Below, one piece after another: positions 1-7,913 of a stretch of 11,952 bases of DNA. The position numbers were made by a program, and so were the translations under genes. Under the pieces are notes generated by a model. The model was not told the origin of the DNA and did no database searches. It saw only the letters and a list, made by a program, of their open reading frames with translations. Origin of the DNA: Castellaniella sp049651205 (GTDB lineage: Bacteria > Pseudomonadota > Gammaproteobacteria > Burkholderiales > Burkholderiaceae_B); NCBI RefSeq assembly GCF_049651205.1, contig NZ_JBASBR010000010.1:1-11952 (forward strand), written 5' to 3'. How positions within the stretch are numbered: the stretch's first letter is position 1; every line of letters begins with the position of its first letter.

Positions 1-84
1 TCGTGGTATTATCTTGCCCTTTCCGGGGTCTTGGGTACGTGCCTGGCAACAGACAAATCTCCGATTTCGGTAAACAGGCCAGAT

Positions 85-113
85 ATGACAGTGTAAAAAA
101 AACATGTTATATT
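85..113 (+). promoter_or_regulatory. Sigma-70 promoter of the tRNA-Arg gene
   Basis: The -35 element ATGACA (85-90, 5 of 6 consensus bases) and the -10 element TATATT (108-113, 5 of 6) are separated by exactly 17 bases. Transcription would begin near 120, a few bases before the mature tRNA start at 126. The spacer holds an A-rich run. Seen directly in the sequence; the fit of spacing and position makes this a convincing promoter. Confidence 0.7.
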
Positions 114-125
114 TACGCCTCTTTA

Positions 126-202
126 GCAGCTGTAGCTCAGTTGGATAGAGTACTTGGCTACGAACCAAGGGGTCGTGGGTTCGAATCCTGCCAGCCGCGC
201 CA
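126..202 (+). tRNA. tRNA-Arg (anticodon ACG)
   Basis: The 77-base cloverleaf folds by eye. It has a 7-bp acceptor stem (126-132 with 192-198), a D stem GCTC/GAGT, a 5-bp anticodon stem (153-157 with 165-169) around the loop CTACGAA, and a T arm with loop TTCGAAT. The anticodon at 160-162 is ACG, which reads arginine CGN codons after A34 is deaminated to inosine. The CCA end is encoded (200-202). The acceptor stem has one visible oddity: the third pair is A128 opposite C196, not a Watson-Crick pair. It is a single-gene transcript with its own promoter upstream and terminator downstream. Confidence 0.95.
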
Positions 203-230
203 AGAATTATCCTGTTCTCCAAAACAGGCA

Positions 231-270
231 AAAAACCGCCTCGGGTTAAACACCCCAGGCGGTTTTTCTT
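231..270 (+). terminator. Rho-independent terminator after tRNA-Arg
   Basis: AAAAACCGCCT (231-241) pairs perfectly with AGGCGGTTTTT (257-267), extended inward by GGG/CCC after one mismatch, and followed by CTT. The stem carries A/T flanks on both sides, so it could also work in the reverse direction. It begins 28 bases after the tRNA end. Between this and about 370 I see no gene or other clear signal. Confidence 0.85.
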
Positions 271-370
271 TGGCAGTTTCAACCAAGCAAACCATTGCGG
301 CTGGCAAAGCAGCAAAAGCCCCTCAGGGACAGCGTACAAACAGTTGCGTTCATCAGGCGTATCCAGTGTC

Positions 371-414
371 TGGCAAAAGCCCTGCCTGACCAGGGTAGAA
401 TGATAATCACTTTT
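371..414 (+). promoter_or_regulatory. Candidate promoter with Fur-box-like operator before the copper operon
   Basis: The core AATGATAATCA (399-409) equals the central 11 bases of the Fur-box consensus GATAATGATAATCATTATC. Over 396-414 I count about 14 of 19 matches. The sequence TAGAAT (396-401) is a good -10 (5 of 6) and overlaps this operator, so a bound repressor would block it. The -35 is weak (TGGCAA at 371-376, with a long 19-base spacer). A short inverted repeat CCCTG-N6-CAGGG (380-395) fills much of the spacer and may be a second operator. Role inferred from similarity to the consensus only. Confidence 0.5.
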
Positions 415-492
415 AATTAACAACACCGGCAAATGCGCTGTGGGCGCAGCATGCGGATATCCCGACATCGGCCGGCCAACTCATTGCTACTG

Positions 493-1026
493 ATGACACA
501 CAAACTGAAACTTCTTGGCGGCCTGGCTTTGCTTTTGGGCGCGCTGCCGCTGGCGCAGGCTCACGTCCACTTGCAAACTTCCACAGCCACTATCGGCAGC
601 AGCTACAAGGCAATCCTTGAGGTCGGCCATGGTTGCGATGGCTCGGACACCACCCGGATCCGGGTGCAGATCCCTGAAGGCGTAGTGGCAGTCAAGCCGC
701 AGCTCAAGGCTGGTTGGCAGATCGAAACCAAGGACGGCACTTATGCCCAGCCTGAAACCCTGCATGGAGCGAAGATCGATCACGGGGTACGTGAGATCTC
801 CTGGACGGGCCTGCTGCCAGAAGCGTTTTACGATGAATTTTCCTTTGTAGGCACAATCGCGTCCTCTTTGAAGCCCGGTCAAACGCTGTATTTCCCGGTG
901 GTGCAAGAGTGCAAGAAAGGCGTGTCACGCTGGATCGACACCACGGGCAAAGCGGGTGTCAGCAACCCGGCGCCCAGCGTCAAACTTGAAAAAGCCCAGG
1001 GGCATCACGGCGCTCACTCGCACTGA
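493..1026 (+). CDS. YcnI-like DUF1775 periplasmic copper-binding protein
   Basis: A 177-residue exported protein. Residues 1-23 form a signal peptide (basic MTHKLK, then a Leu/Ala-rich core) ending in AQA, so the mature protein would begin with histidine (H24, in AHVHLQ). An N-terminal histidine is the copper ligand in the DUF1775/YcnI family, and the conserved GHGCDGSDT segment (about 45-53) and W104 fit this family. The tail is His-rich (HHGAHSH), a probable extra metal-binding patch. The start at 493 gives a normal signal peptide; an upstream ATG at 433 would add 20 unusual residues and has no better ribosome binding site. The stop overlaps the next start by one base (TGATG), so it is probably translated together with the CopCD gene. 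Likely role: periplasmic copper binding or delivery. Confidence 0.85.
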   Translation: MTHKLKLLGGLALLLGALPLAQAHVHLQTSTATIGSSYKAILEVGHGCDGSDTTRIRVQIPEGVVAVKPQLKAGWQIETKDGTYAQPETLHGAKIDHGVREISWTGLLPEAFYDEFSFVGTIASSLKPGQTLYFPVVQECKKGVSRWIDTTGKAGVSNPAPSVKLEKAQGHHGAHSH

Positions 1027-2882
1027 TGATTTTTACGCGCCTTGTACTGGCCTGCCTGCTGATCTGGTCTTCAGGCGCCTGGGGGCATGCGGCCCTGATA
1101 TCCAGCACACCAGCAGCCGGCACAGTGCTGGCCCAAGCACCGGCCACGCTGACACTGCAATTTAGCGAACCCGTTGGTGTAACGGTGTTGCGCCTGATCA
1201 ACCCGGCCGGGCGGGCACAGGACATCCACACCAGTGGCGCGCACGACGCCACCGTGCAGATCGATGTGGCCGGGCAGCAGGCACCCGGCACCTATCTGCT
1301 GAGCTGGCGGGTAGTCTCTGCCGATGGTCACCCCATTGGCGGCACGCTGGATTATCAGGTGGGCCCGGCAAGTGGCGCCGGCATCATCGGCGGAATCAGC
1401 GCTGCAGGCGCGGTTGACTCGGCCGGTGGTTCAGACGGCGGTGCAGGCCATCCAAGCAGCAACGCGGGCAATGTCGCGAAGCTGCAAGCTTATTTCCAAC
1501 AGTTGGCAGACCCTGGCGCCAGCCAGCGCGCAGCCCTGATATGGGCCAGCCGCTTTGTTTCGTATATCTGCCTGTTCTTGCTGTTGGGTGCCTGTGCATT
1601 CCGGGCGCTAAACCCGTACAGCCGCCACGCACCCGCGATGCAACCCGTCTTACAAGGCCGCCTATGGCGCATGGCTTTAGGTGTAGGCGTTTTGCTGCTG
1701 CCCTTGCAATGGGGCCTGCAGGGACTGGATTTGCTGGGTGCCCCATGGCAACAGATTGGGCTACCAGCGGTTTGGGTTCAAACCTGGTACAGCAGCTACG
1801 CCACCACGCTCATCTTGCTGGCGTTGGCCTTTGGCACCGCCGCCTGGGGGCTTTCCAGACCAATGCCGGTGCAAAATACCCGCGCCTCGATGCACGGCAC
1901 CAACCCGCATGAATCCAGCCCGAAAAACCTTATATGGCAACAGCGTCTGGCCGGGATACTGGCGTTATTGCTGGCGGGTAGCGCCCTGGCCGTCAGCGGC
2001 CATGCAGGCACCGCACCGCCGCGCTGGCTTTCCCGGCCAACCGTGGTGCTACATGTCATCAGCGCGGTGGCCTGGATCGGCCTGCTGCTGCCGCTGGCAC
2101 GTTGCCTATTGCCTACTACCCTTGCGCAACGCACTGCTAGCGATGTCGCCATCCCCGAACTCCGGCGGTTTTCTCGCGGCATCACCTGGGTGGTGGTGCT
2201 TCTGGTGCTAAGCGGCCTGTGTCTGGCCTGGCTGCAACTGCGCCAGCTGTCTGATCTTTGGCAAACCCTGTACGGCCAGGTGCTATCTGCCAAACTGATC
2301 CTGGTGGCGCTGCTGTTTTGCGTGGCCGCCTGGAACCGCTGGCGGCTGACCCAGGCGACCCAGGCAGGTGCGTTGCGGCCACGCGCCCAGCTGCGTCGAG
2401 CCATCCAGGTTGAACTGGTCCTGGCTGTATTGATTTTGGGCCTGGTGGCGCTGTGGCGCCTGACACCACCGCCCAGAAGCATGGCTACAGTACCCATGGC
2501 AGCTGATGTCCACACGCTGGCGCATCAAGCTGCACATCGACATGCCGCAACCCAGGTACCTGATTCAGCCCCCCCTCTCCCGCACAGGCCGGCCATCGTG
2601 CTGCATAATGCCGACATCACGGCAACCATCCAGCCTGGGCCCACCATGTGGCAATTAACGCTGCAGCACGCCGATGGCACCCCTTTTGTTACCCAGGCAG
2701 TCGAGGTGCAAATCAGCAACCCAGAGGCAGGCATCCAGCCTCTGCACCGGACAGCCCAGGCAGCGGACGCACCCGGGCATTGGCAATTTGCCCTGCCGCC
2801 CCTACCCGACACCGGGCATTGGCAAGTTGGCCTGGAGATTCTCGTAAACGATTTTCAACAGGTTTCGCTAAGCTCACACTAG
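1026..2882 (+). CDS. CopC-CopD fusion copper transport protein (YcnJ type)
   Basis: 618 residues. A signal peptide (1-20, ending GAWG) exposes H21 as the mature N terminus, followed by a CopC domain to about 112. The second part of the copper site is visible as SADGHP (D100, H102). A Gly/Ala/Ser-rich linker (113-150) leads to a CopD membrane domain of about eight hydrophobic helices (170-478), including SGHAGTAPP (H326) and LHVISAVAWIG (H343). A periplasmic beta-type domain occupies about 520-618, in the place of the YtkA-like domain of YcnJ proteins, after a His-rich stretch (496-506). The family is linked to copper uptake across the inner membrane; import rather than export is inferred from YcnJ. 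It starts at ATG 1026 inside the stop of the DUF1775 gene. In-frame fusion of CopC and CopD is common in this family. Confidence 0.88.
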   Translation: MIFTRLVLACLLIWSSGAWGHAALISSTPAAGTVLAQAPATLTLQFSEPVGVTVLRLINPAGRAQDIHTSGAHDATVQIDVAGQQAPGTYLLSWRVVSADGHPIGGTLDYQVGPASGAGIIGGISAAGAVDSAGGSDGGAGHPSSNAGNVAKLQAYFQQLADPGASQRAALIWASRFVSYICLFLLLGACAFRALNPYSRHAPAMQPVLQGRLWRMALGVGVLLLPLQWGLQGLDLLGAPWQQIGLPAVWVQTWYSSYATTLILLALAFGTAAWGLSRPMPVQNTRASMHGTNPHESSPKNLIWQQRLAGILALLLAGSALAVSGHAGTAPPRWLSRPTVVLHVISAVAWIGLLLPLARCLLPTTLAQRTASDVAIPELRRFSRGITWVVVLLVLSGLCLAWLQLRQLSDLWQTLYGQVLSAKLILVALLFCVAAWNRWRLTQATQAGALRPRAQLRRAIQVELVLAVLILGLVALWRLTPPPRSMATVPMAADVHTLAHQAAHRHAATQVPDSAPPLPHRPAIVLHNADITATIQPGPTMWQLTLQHADGTPFVTQAVEVQISNPEAGIQPLHRTAQAADAPGHWQFALPPLPDTGHWQVGLEILVNDFQQVSLSSH

Positions 2883-2895
2883 GCACAGGCCGCCC

Positions 2896-4557
2896 ATGGG
2901 CAACACAACGTCACGCTTTCGGGAGATGATGAAAACTGCCGGCCGCCGCTTGCTGCGTGGCAGCCAGCGGCTGCGCAAAGGGACGGGCTTGGCCCACCGA
3001 AAAGGCCCAGGCGTATCCGTATCGTCCGGCCCCTTTTCCGACACTATCCAGCAGAACCAGAATCTGCCGCCATCCGCCCACCTGGACACGCCCGACCAGA
3101 GCCCACCAAACCCAGACCTCCCCTGCGCAGACAAGGCCTCCCGCCTGTCGCAATCCGTCACCCCCCTGCACCAATCACACCCCAAAGAATCCGGCATCGT
3201 CGAGCTATCTGACGGCCGGGCAGCGTTTGCTGCGCGGGTGGCGTTGGCCGACGCCGCCGAGCACACACTGGATATCCAGTACTACATCTGGCACGCCGAT
3301 ATGACGGGCCTGCTGCTGTTTGACGCGATCCGCCGCGCAGCAGACCGCGGCGTGCAAGTGCGCCTGCTGCTGGACGACAACAACACCACCGGGCTGGATC
3401 CCTTGATTGCAGGATTGAATGCCCATCCCAATATCCAGATCAGGCTGTTTAACGCGTTTCGCATCCGCCGCTGGCGGGCCCTGGGGTACCTGACAGAATT
3501 TTCCCGGCTTAATCGCCGCATGCACAACAAATCGTTTACAGCCGACCAGCAGGTAACCCTGGTGGGCGGGCGCAATATTGGCGACGAATACTTCGAGGCC
3601 GGCCCCAACCAGTTGTTTATCGACCTGGATATCTTGGCCATTGGGCCAGTGGTGCAGGACGTGAGCGATGATTTTGAGCGCTACTGGACAAGCGACTCTG
3701 CCTGGCCGGCAGAACAAGTGGTGCTGCGGCCTCCATCAGCAGACCTTGCCACACTGACCGCCATCAAACCAGATACCGCCCACAGCCACCTGGCTGACAG
3801 CTACCTTGAGGCCATCACCCGGCAATCCTTTGTGCGCAACTTACTGGCTGGTACGCTACAGTTTGAATGGACGTCCGTGACGCTAGTCAGCGACCACCCC
3901 GCCAAGGGCCTGGACAAGGCCAATAAAGCCTCCCTGTTATGGCCACAACTGCAGCAGGTGCTGGACAACCCCACGCAAGAACTGGCACTGGTATCGCCTT
4001 ACCTGGTGCCCGCCAAAGCAGGGGTCGATGCCTTTGTGGGCCTGGCCCAAAAAGGCGTGCGCATCACCCTGCTGACCAACTCGCTTGAGGCCACCGACGT
4101 GGTGGCCGTGCATGCCGGCTACGCCAAGCGGCGCAAGCCATTGCTGGCCGCAGGCATCCAGATTTTTGAGCTGAAACGCAGGGCCTCGGTGCCCAAGTTG
4201 CGCGATCGCGGCCTGGTGGGGCGATCGGGCTCCAGCCTGCACGCAAAGGTGTTTTCGGTGGATCAATCGCACGTGTTTGTGGGCTCTTTTAATTTTGACC
4301 CAAGATCCAGGCACTTGAACACCGAAATGGGTTTCTTGATTGCCAGCCCCCGGCTGGCCGCCCGAATCGCACACAACATCCAGAACCTGACCAGCACGCA
4401 CGCCTATCAGGTGCAGGCCGGCAGCGGCCATACCCTGAAATGGCTGGAGGGCACCCCGCCCCGGCAAATCGAACACCACCAGGAGCCGGGCGCCACCGTG
4501 TGGCGGCGGCTGGCCACAAACCTTATCGCCCGTCTGCCGATTGAATGGCTGCTTTAA
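2896..4557 (+). CDS. Phospholipase D / cardiolipin-synthase-like protein (ClsC/YmdC type)
   Basis: 553 residues with two HxKxxxxD motifs that define the phospholipase D superfamily: HNKSFTAD (H210, K212, D217) followed by GGRNIGDEYF, and HAKVFSVD (H449, K451, D456) followed by GSFNFDPRS. Both catalytic sites look intact. Length and layout resemble E. coli ClsC, which makes cardiolipin from phosphatidylglycerol and phosphatidylethanolamine. Function as a cardiolipin synthase is inferred; a phosphodiesterase of another substrate is possible. The first ~100 residues are basic then Pro/Ser-rich, without a clear signal peptide or membrane helix. The C terminus (535-553) is amphipathic. It begins 13 bases after the CopCD stop, suggesting co-transcription. 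No start has a good ribosome binding site: 2896 gives the longest form, while ATG 2926 or 2929 is preceded by GGGAG at very short spacing. Confidence 0.85.
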   Translation: MGNTTSRFREMMKTAGRRLLRGSQRLRKGTGLAHRKGPGVSVSSGPFSDTIQQNQNLPPSAHLDTPDQSPPNPDLPCADKASRLSQSVTPLHQSHPKESGIVELSDGRAAFAARVALADAAEHTLDIQYYIWHADMTGLLLFDAIRRAADRGVQVRLLLDDNNTTGLDPLIAGLNAHPNIQIRLFNAFRIRRWRALGYLTEFSRLNRRMHNKSFTADQQVTLVGGRNIGDEYFEAGPNQLFIDLDILAIGPVVQDVSDDFERYWTSDSAWPAEQVVLRPPSADLATLTAIKPDTAHSHLADSYLEAITRQSFVRNLLAGTLQFEWTSVTLVSDHPAKGLDKANKASLLWPQLQQVLDNPTQELALVSPYLVPAKAGVDAFVGLAQKGVRITLLTNSLEATDVVAVHAGYAKRRKPLLAAGIQIFELKRRASVPKLRDRGLVGRSGSSLHAKVFSVDQSHVFVGSFNFDPRSRHLNTEMGFLIASPRLAARIAHNIQNLTSTHAYQVQAGSGHTLKWLEGTPPRQIEHHQEPGATVWRRLATNLIARLPIEWLL

Positions 4558-4607
4558 GCACTCAAGGCACTTATATACCTCTCGGCCATTAAATGGCTTT
4601 TAAGCAC
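4543..4607 (+). repeat. Imperfect direct repeat at the 3' end of the PLD gene
   Basis: GAATGGCTGCTTTAAGCAC (4543-4561), which covers the end of the phospholipase-D-like gene and its TAA stop, recurs as AAATGGCTTTTAAGCAC (4591-4607), two bases shorter. The copies lie 29 bases apart. It looks like a small tandem duplication that has drifted. The second copy contributes one arm of the weak terminator hairpin. Confidence 0.5.
4585..4601 (+). terminator. Weak terminator-like hairpin after the PLD gene
   Basis: GCCAT (4585-4589) and ATGGC (4593-4597) form a short stem with a three-base loop, followed by TTTT. The stem is only 5 bp and A/T-rich at the top, so termination may be partial. The position suits the end of the copper/PLD operon, between two convergent genes. 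Confidence 0.4.
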
Positions 4608-4617
4608 CCCAGCCAAA

Positions 4618-4845
4618 TCACTTGCGCTTGAACCACCCGGCAAAGCCTCCCAGTGCCAATATGGCACCCACCACAATGCCGGCAATACCCAACCACTGCG
4701 GGATTGCTTTCTCCTGGCTGGCCTTCAAGGCCGTAGAACCAATCTTAAGAACGGTTTCCGTATCCTGGTAGCTGCCATTGCCAGCAACCACCCAGATACC
4801 TGCCACCAACAGCACCAGGCCGATCAAAATCAAGATTGGGCGCAT
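4618..4845 (-). CDS. Small two-helix membrane protein, unknown function
   Basis: 75 residues: a hydrophobic helix at about 3-21 (ILILIGLVLLVAGIWVV), a polar middle with ETVLKIG and QEKAIP, a second helix at about 48-67 rich in Gly/Ala, and a basic end (WFKRK). Many bacteria carry small proteins with this helix, charged linker with an I-G motif, K-x-I-P, helix layout; I do not know a function. The start at 4845 (MRPIL) has a good ribosome binding site, AGGGGT, a few bases upstream on the - strand, and gives a better N terminus than an ATG 15 codons upstream. It stands alone and converges with the phospholipase-D gene. Confidence 0.7.
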   Translation of the reverse strand: MRPILILIGLVLLVAGIWVVAGNGSYQDTETVLKIGSTALKASQEKAIPQWLGIAGIVVGAILALGGFAGWFKRK

Positions 4846-4941
4846 TGCGTTACCCCTAATATTTGAACTTTCAAAATTTACCATGCACACATTCGTCCCG
4901 CAGCCAATGTGGTATATAAGCAGCTTGCCCAGCCCAAATCA

Positions 4942-4972
4942 AGCCCGGTGGCATTGCTGAAAATGCCGGGCT
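4942..4972 (+). promoter_or_regulatory. Hairpin in the 5' leader of the TAXI transporter operon
   Basis: AGCCCGG (4942-4948) pairs with CCGGGCT (4966-4972), and CATT with AATG inside, around loop GCTGAA, leaving TGG bulged; a shorter alternative pairs GGCATT with AATGCC. No T run follows, so it is not a classic terminator. It lies about 40 bases before the start of the TAXI gene and could affect leader stability. I found no convincing promoter in 4890-5012. Its role is unknown. Confidence 0.3.
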
Positions 4973-5012
4973 CGGGCCGTGCATTCATGGATACCAACAC
5001 GGGAGACTCACG

Positions 5013-5975
5013 ATGAACCGACTGAAACTGGCGGCCACCGGCCTGGCCATCTTTGGCTGCATTGGCCTGCTTAGCGCAAGCCATGCCGAAGAACGCGTTA
5101 CCTACAAATCCGCCAAGACGGGCACCTCGTACTACCAAATGGGGGTAGAGCTGGCCAGCGCCATCAAACAGGGCACTGACGGGCAAACCATTTTGACGGT
5201 AGAAGAAAGCCAGGGCTCGGTACAAAACGTGATGGAAGCGGCCGTGCGCTCGGGCAATTACGTGTTTACCACCCCCCCTTCTCTGGTTAAAAGCGCCCAG
5301 GCAGGCACCGGCCCCTTTAAAAACCGGCCCAAAGAAAGCTTTGCAAAGATCCGCGCGCTGTTTCCCATCCCCTCGTTAACCATGCACTTTGTGGTGCACA
5401 GCGACAAACAGGTGGATACCTTTGACGACCTGGCCGGCAAGACCATCCTGCTGGGCAAAGGCACGTTTGGCGCCAACGAGGGTGCCAAATACCTGAAATT
5501 GTTTGGCCTGGACGGCAAAGTGAAAATTGCCTCGGCAGAACTGGGCAATGCTGCCGAAGCCCTGCAAAACGGCCAGATCGACGGCTTTGTGACGGCCGGA
5601 TCATTCCCCGCCCCCAACCTGGTGCAAGCCGCGGCCAGCACGCAAGTGGCACTGGTGTCCATGACTGACGAGCAAATCGCCAAAACCGGGCGTGCCAAAC
5701 AGATCATCCCCGCAGGCACCTATGCCGGCGTAGACAAAGACGTGGCCACCACCTTTTTGCCGGTGGACGCCTTTGCCACCACCGACATGAGCGACGACAC
5801 CGCCTATCTGCTGACAAAAACCTTCTGGGCGCAAAAGGCTGCACTGAGCAAAACCGCCCCTTGGTGGAAAGCGGTAGAGCCCGAGATGATCATGAGTGCC
5901 GGCGTCAAACTGCACCCCGGTGCCATCCGCTACTACGAAGAGGCCGGTGTCACCATCCCCGAGGCCATGCGTTAA
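5013..5975 (+). CDS. TAXI-family TRAP transporter substrate-binding protein
   Basis: 320 residues, the usual length for this family. A signal peptide (1-24, ending SHA before EERVTYKSA) directs it to the periplasm. The mature N terminus carries the family's glycine-rich ligand segment (AKTGTSYYQMGVELASAI, about 34-51). Later segments such as LAGKTILLGKGTFGANEGA (about 138-156) and LQNGQIDGFVTAG (about 184-196) fit the two-lobed TAXI fold. It would capture a small substrate, often a carboxylate or amino acid in this family, and hand it to the permease encoded next; the actual substrate cannot be told. The start has a good ribosome binding site, GGGAG (5001-5005), before ATG 5013. The stop is four bases before the permease ATG, so the two form an operon. 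Confidence 0.9.
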   Translation: MNRLKLAATGLAIFGCIGLLSASHAEERVTYKSAKTGTSYYQMGVELASAIKQGTDGQTILTVEESQGSVQNVMEAAVRSGNYVFTTPPSLVKSAQAGTGPFKNRPKESFAKIRALFPIPSLTMHFVVHSDKQVDTFDDLAGKTILLGKGTFGANEGAKYLKLFGLDGKVKIASAELGNAAEALQNGQIDGFVTAGSFPAPNLVQAAASTQVALVSMTDEQIAKTGRAKQIIPAGTYAGVDKDVATTFLPVDAFATTDMSDDTAYLLTKTFWAQKAALSKTAPWWKAVEPEMIMSAGVKLHPGAIRYYEEAGVTIPEAMR

Positions 5976-5979
5976 CCCC

Positions 5980-7830
5980 ATGAGCACCACCATCAGCACC
6001 ATGGCAAGCACCGCCAGCACTTCTGCCAGCCCCGACAACCACCCGACACCTGCCGCAACCGACGCCCGCGCACCCTATGTATGGATTGCGCTGGGGTTGC
6101 TGTCTATGGTGTTTCACTTGGGGCTGATTTTCAGCGGCCTGGTGCCGGCTCTGGTGGCCCGTCCCTTGCACATGGCGCTGGCCCTGCCCTGGCTATTTTT
6201 ATTTCCGGCGCATACCCGCAGCCAGCGAATCTCGGGCACGGTGCTGATGGTGATTGGGCTGGCCTGCTGCGCGTATATGGTGATCAACGCCGATGCGCTG
6301 GGCAACCAGTACGGGTTTTTAGAGAACCCCCTGCAAATGGCCATTGGCCTGGCCTTGCTGGCAGTTACTCTGGAGATGGCTCGCCGCGCTATCGGCTGGC
6401 CCCTGCCGATGGTGGCGCTGATCTGCCTGCTGTACGCTTTTTTTGGCGAACACATCCCTGGCCAGTTTGGCCACCCCACTGTACCCTTTGCCAGCACCCT
6501 GGGCACCCTCACCATCACCGAAGGGGGGGTGTGGGGCTCGCTGACGGGCGTATCGGTTAACGTGGTGGCCATTTTTGTGATCATGGGCGCCGTACTTAAT
6601 GTGGGCGAAGCCGGCCAGGGCTTTCTTAATATTGCCATCGCCGCAGCCGGCCGCCTGCGAGGCGGTGCCGGCAAGGTGGCCGTGCTGGCCTCGGCCCTGT
6701 TTGGCTCGATCTCGGGCTCAGCCTCGGCCAATGCGGCATCCATCGGCTCTGTGACCATGCCCACCATGGTGCGCCTGGGCTACCCCAAGGCACTGGCCGG
6801 CGCCGTCGAGGCCGTGGCCTCATCGGGCGGGCAAATCATGCCGCCGCTGATGGGCGCAGGCGCCTTTGTGATGGTAGAGCTTACCGGCACCCCCTACACC
6901 CAGATCATGGGCGCGGCCCTGCTGCCCGCAATCCTGTACTTTCTGGCCGTCTGGATCGGTATCGATCTGTTTGCCCGCCGCTACGGCCTGCGGGCGTTGG
7001 ATCAGGAAGACCATCCCCGTGGCCGGGACGTGCTGCTGACCATGATGTTCTTTTTGGTGCCCTTTGGCGTGCTGATGCAGCAGATGTTTATCGCCCGTGT
7101 CACCCCGCAATACGCTGCGTGCATCGCCATTTTGGTGGGCGCGGCACTGCTGTTTACCAATATCCGGTTCGAGTTCTCGCCACGCCTGTTTGCCCAGCGT
7201 CTGTCCCAGGCGGCCATCATCGCCGGCAAGCAGATCTCGATGATTGCCGCCATCATCATCTGTGCCTCGATCATCATCGGCGTGCTGGGCATGACCGGCT
7301 TGGGCATCAAGGTCACCTCCGTTATTCTGGCCGTGGCGCAATCCAGCCTGTGGCCCGCCCTGCTGCTTACCGCCCTGGCCTGCCTGCTGCTGGGTATGGA
7401 AGTACCCACCACCGCCGCCTACGTCATCTGCGTGGCCGTGGCCGGCCCGGCGCTGAGCAGCCTGGGCATCGATCTGCTGCTGGCCCACCTGTTTGTCTTC
7501 TGGTTTGCGCTGCTGTCCACCATCACGCCCCCCGTGTGCGGCACAGTGTTCATCACCGCCGGCATCGTGGGCGAAAACTGGCTGAAGGTAGCCGCCTCAG
7601 CCATGCGCCTGGGCATCGGCCTGTACATCATCCCCCTGGCGATGATTGCCAACCCGCAGGTGATTCAGCTGGCCAGCCACCCCATTCCCGCCCTGTTTGC
7701 CTTTGTGCGCATCGGCGTGGGGCTGTGGGGGCTGTCGTACGCGTTTATCTCGGGGCGCGGTGTGGGGATGCGCCTGCTGGCCGGGGCGATGGGGCTGGTG
7801 ATGTGCTTTGGGTGGATGTGGGTGCGGTAG
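5980..7830 (+). CDS. TRAP transporter fused permease (small and large membrane subunits in one chain)
   Basis: 616 residues from ATG 5980. A Ser/Thr/Ala-rich, probably cytoplasmic, N terminus (1-32) is followed by about 15 or more hydrophobic helices. The first four (33-130) correspond to the small DctQ-like subunit and the rest to the large DctM-like subunit. Diagnostic DctM segments are visible: GSISGSASANAASIG (242-256) and SSGGQIMPPLMGAGAF (281-296), which in this family contribute to the sodium/substrate path. Transport would be driven by the sodium or proton gradient with the TAXI protein. The start lies 4 bases after the upstream stop; a second ATG at 6001 is also possible and neither has a strong ribosome binding site, so translation may be coupled. 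Fused permeases are typical partners of TAXI-type binding proteins. Confidence 0.9.
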   Translation: MSTTISTMASTASTSASPDNHPTPAATDARAPYVWIALGLLSMVFHLGLIFSGLVPALVARPLHMALALPWLFLFPAHTRSQRISGTVLMVIGLACCAYMVINADALGNQYGFLENPLQMAIGLALLAVTLEMARRAIGWPLPMVALICLLYAFFGEHIPGQFGHPTVPFASTLGTLTITEGGVWGSLTGVSVNVVAIFVIMGAVLNVGEAGQGFLNIAIAAAGRLRGGAGKVAVLASALFGSISGSASANAASIGSVTMPTMVRLGYPKALAGAVEAVASSGGQIMPPLMGAGAFVMVELTGTPYTQIMGAALLPAILYFLAVWIGIDLFARRYGLRALDQEDHPRGRDVLLTMMFFLVPFGVLMQQMFIARVTPQYAACIAILVGAALLFTNIRFEFSPRLFAQRLSQAAIIAGKQISMIAAIIICASIIIGVLGMTGLGIKVTSVILAVAQSSLWPALLLTALACLLLGMEVPTTAAYVICVAVAGPALSSLGIDLLLAHLFVFWFALLSTITPPVCGTVFITAGIVGENWLKVAASAMRLGIGLYIIPLAMIANPQVIQLASHPIPALFAFVRIGVGLWGLSYAFISGRGVGMRLLAGAMGLVMCFGWMWVR

Positions 7831-7913
7831 GGGGAGGTACTCTTGCAAATCTGGGAGTGCGGTGAGGGGTTACTTGGGGCCCCAGCCAAGCCACCTACCG
7901 ACACATGCACTTA

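Noticed and set aside
192..202. tRNA 3' end as attachment site for an integrated element
   Set aside because: No second copy of the tRNA 3' end is seen in the window and no integrase gene is present.
3..389. 128-codon open frame running across the tRNA gene
   Set aside because: It overlaps the tRNA-Arg and its terminator, has no ribosome binding site and no protein-like features.
1796..2515. 239-codon antisense frame opposite the CopD domain
   Set aside because: Shadow of the fusion gene on the + strand, whose copper motifs and helices are clear; Arg/Ser/Ala-rich with no start signals.
4987..5016. Nine-codon leader frame (MDTNTGDSR) whose TGA overlaps the TAXI ATG
   Set aside because: No ribosome binding site of its own and too short to distinguish from chance.
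6820..7488. Long antisense frame opposite the TRAP permease (222 codons)
   Set aside because: A mirror effect of GC-rich codon bias in the permease gene; composition is Gly/Gln/His-rich and not protein-like.
7873..7890. Hairpin CTTGG-N8-CCAAG between the TRAP permease and higA as a terminator
   Set aside because: No T run follows on either strand; it may still be a weak structure in the convergent gap.
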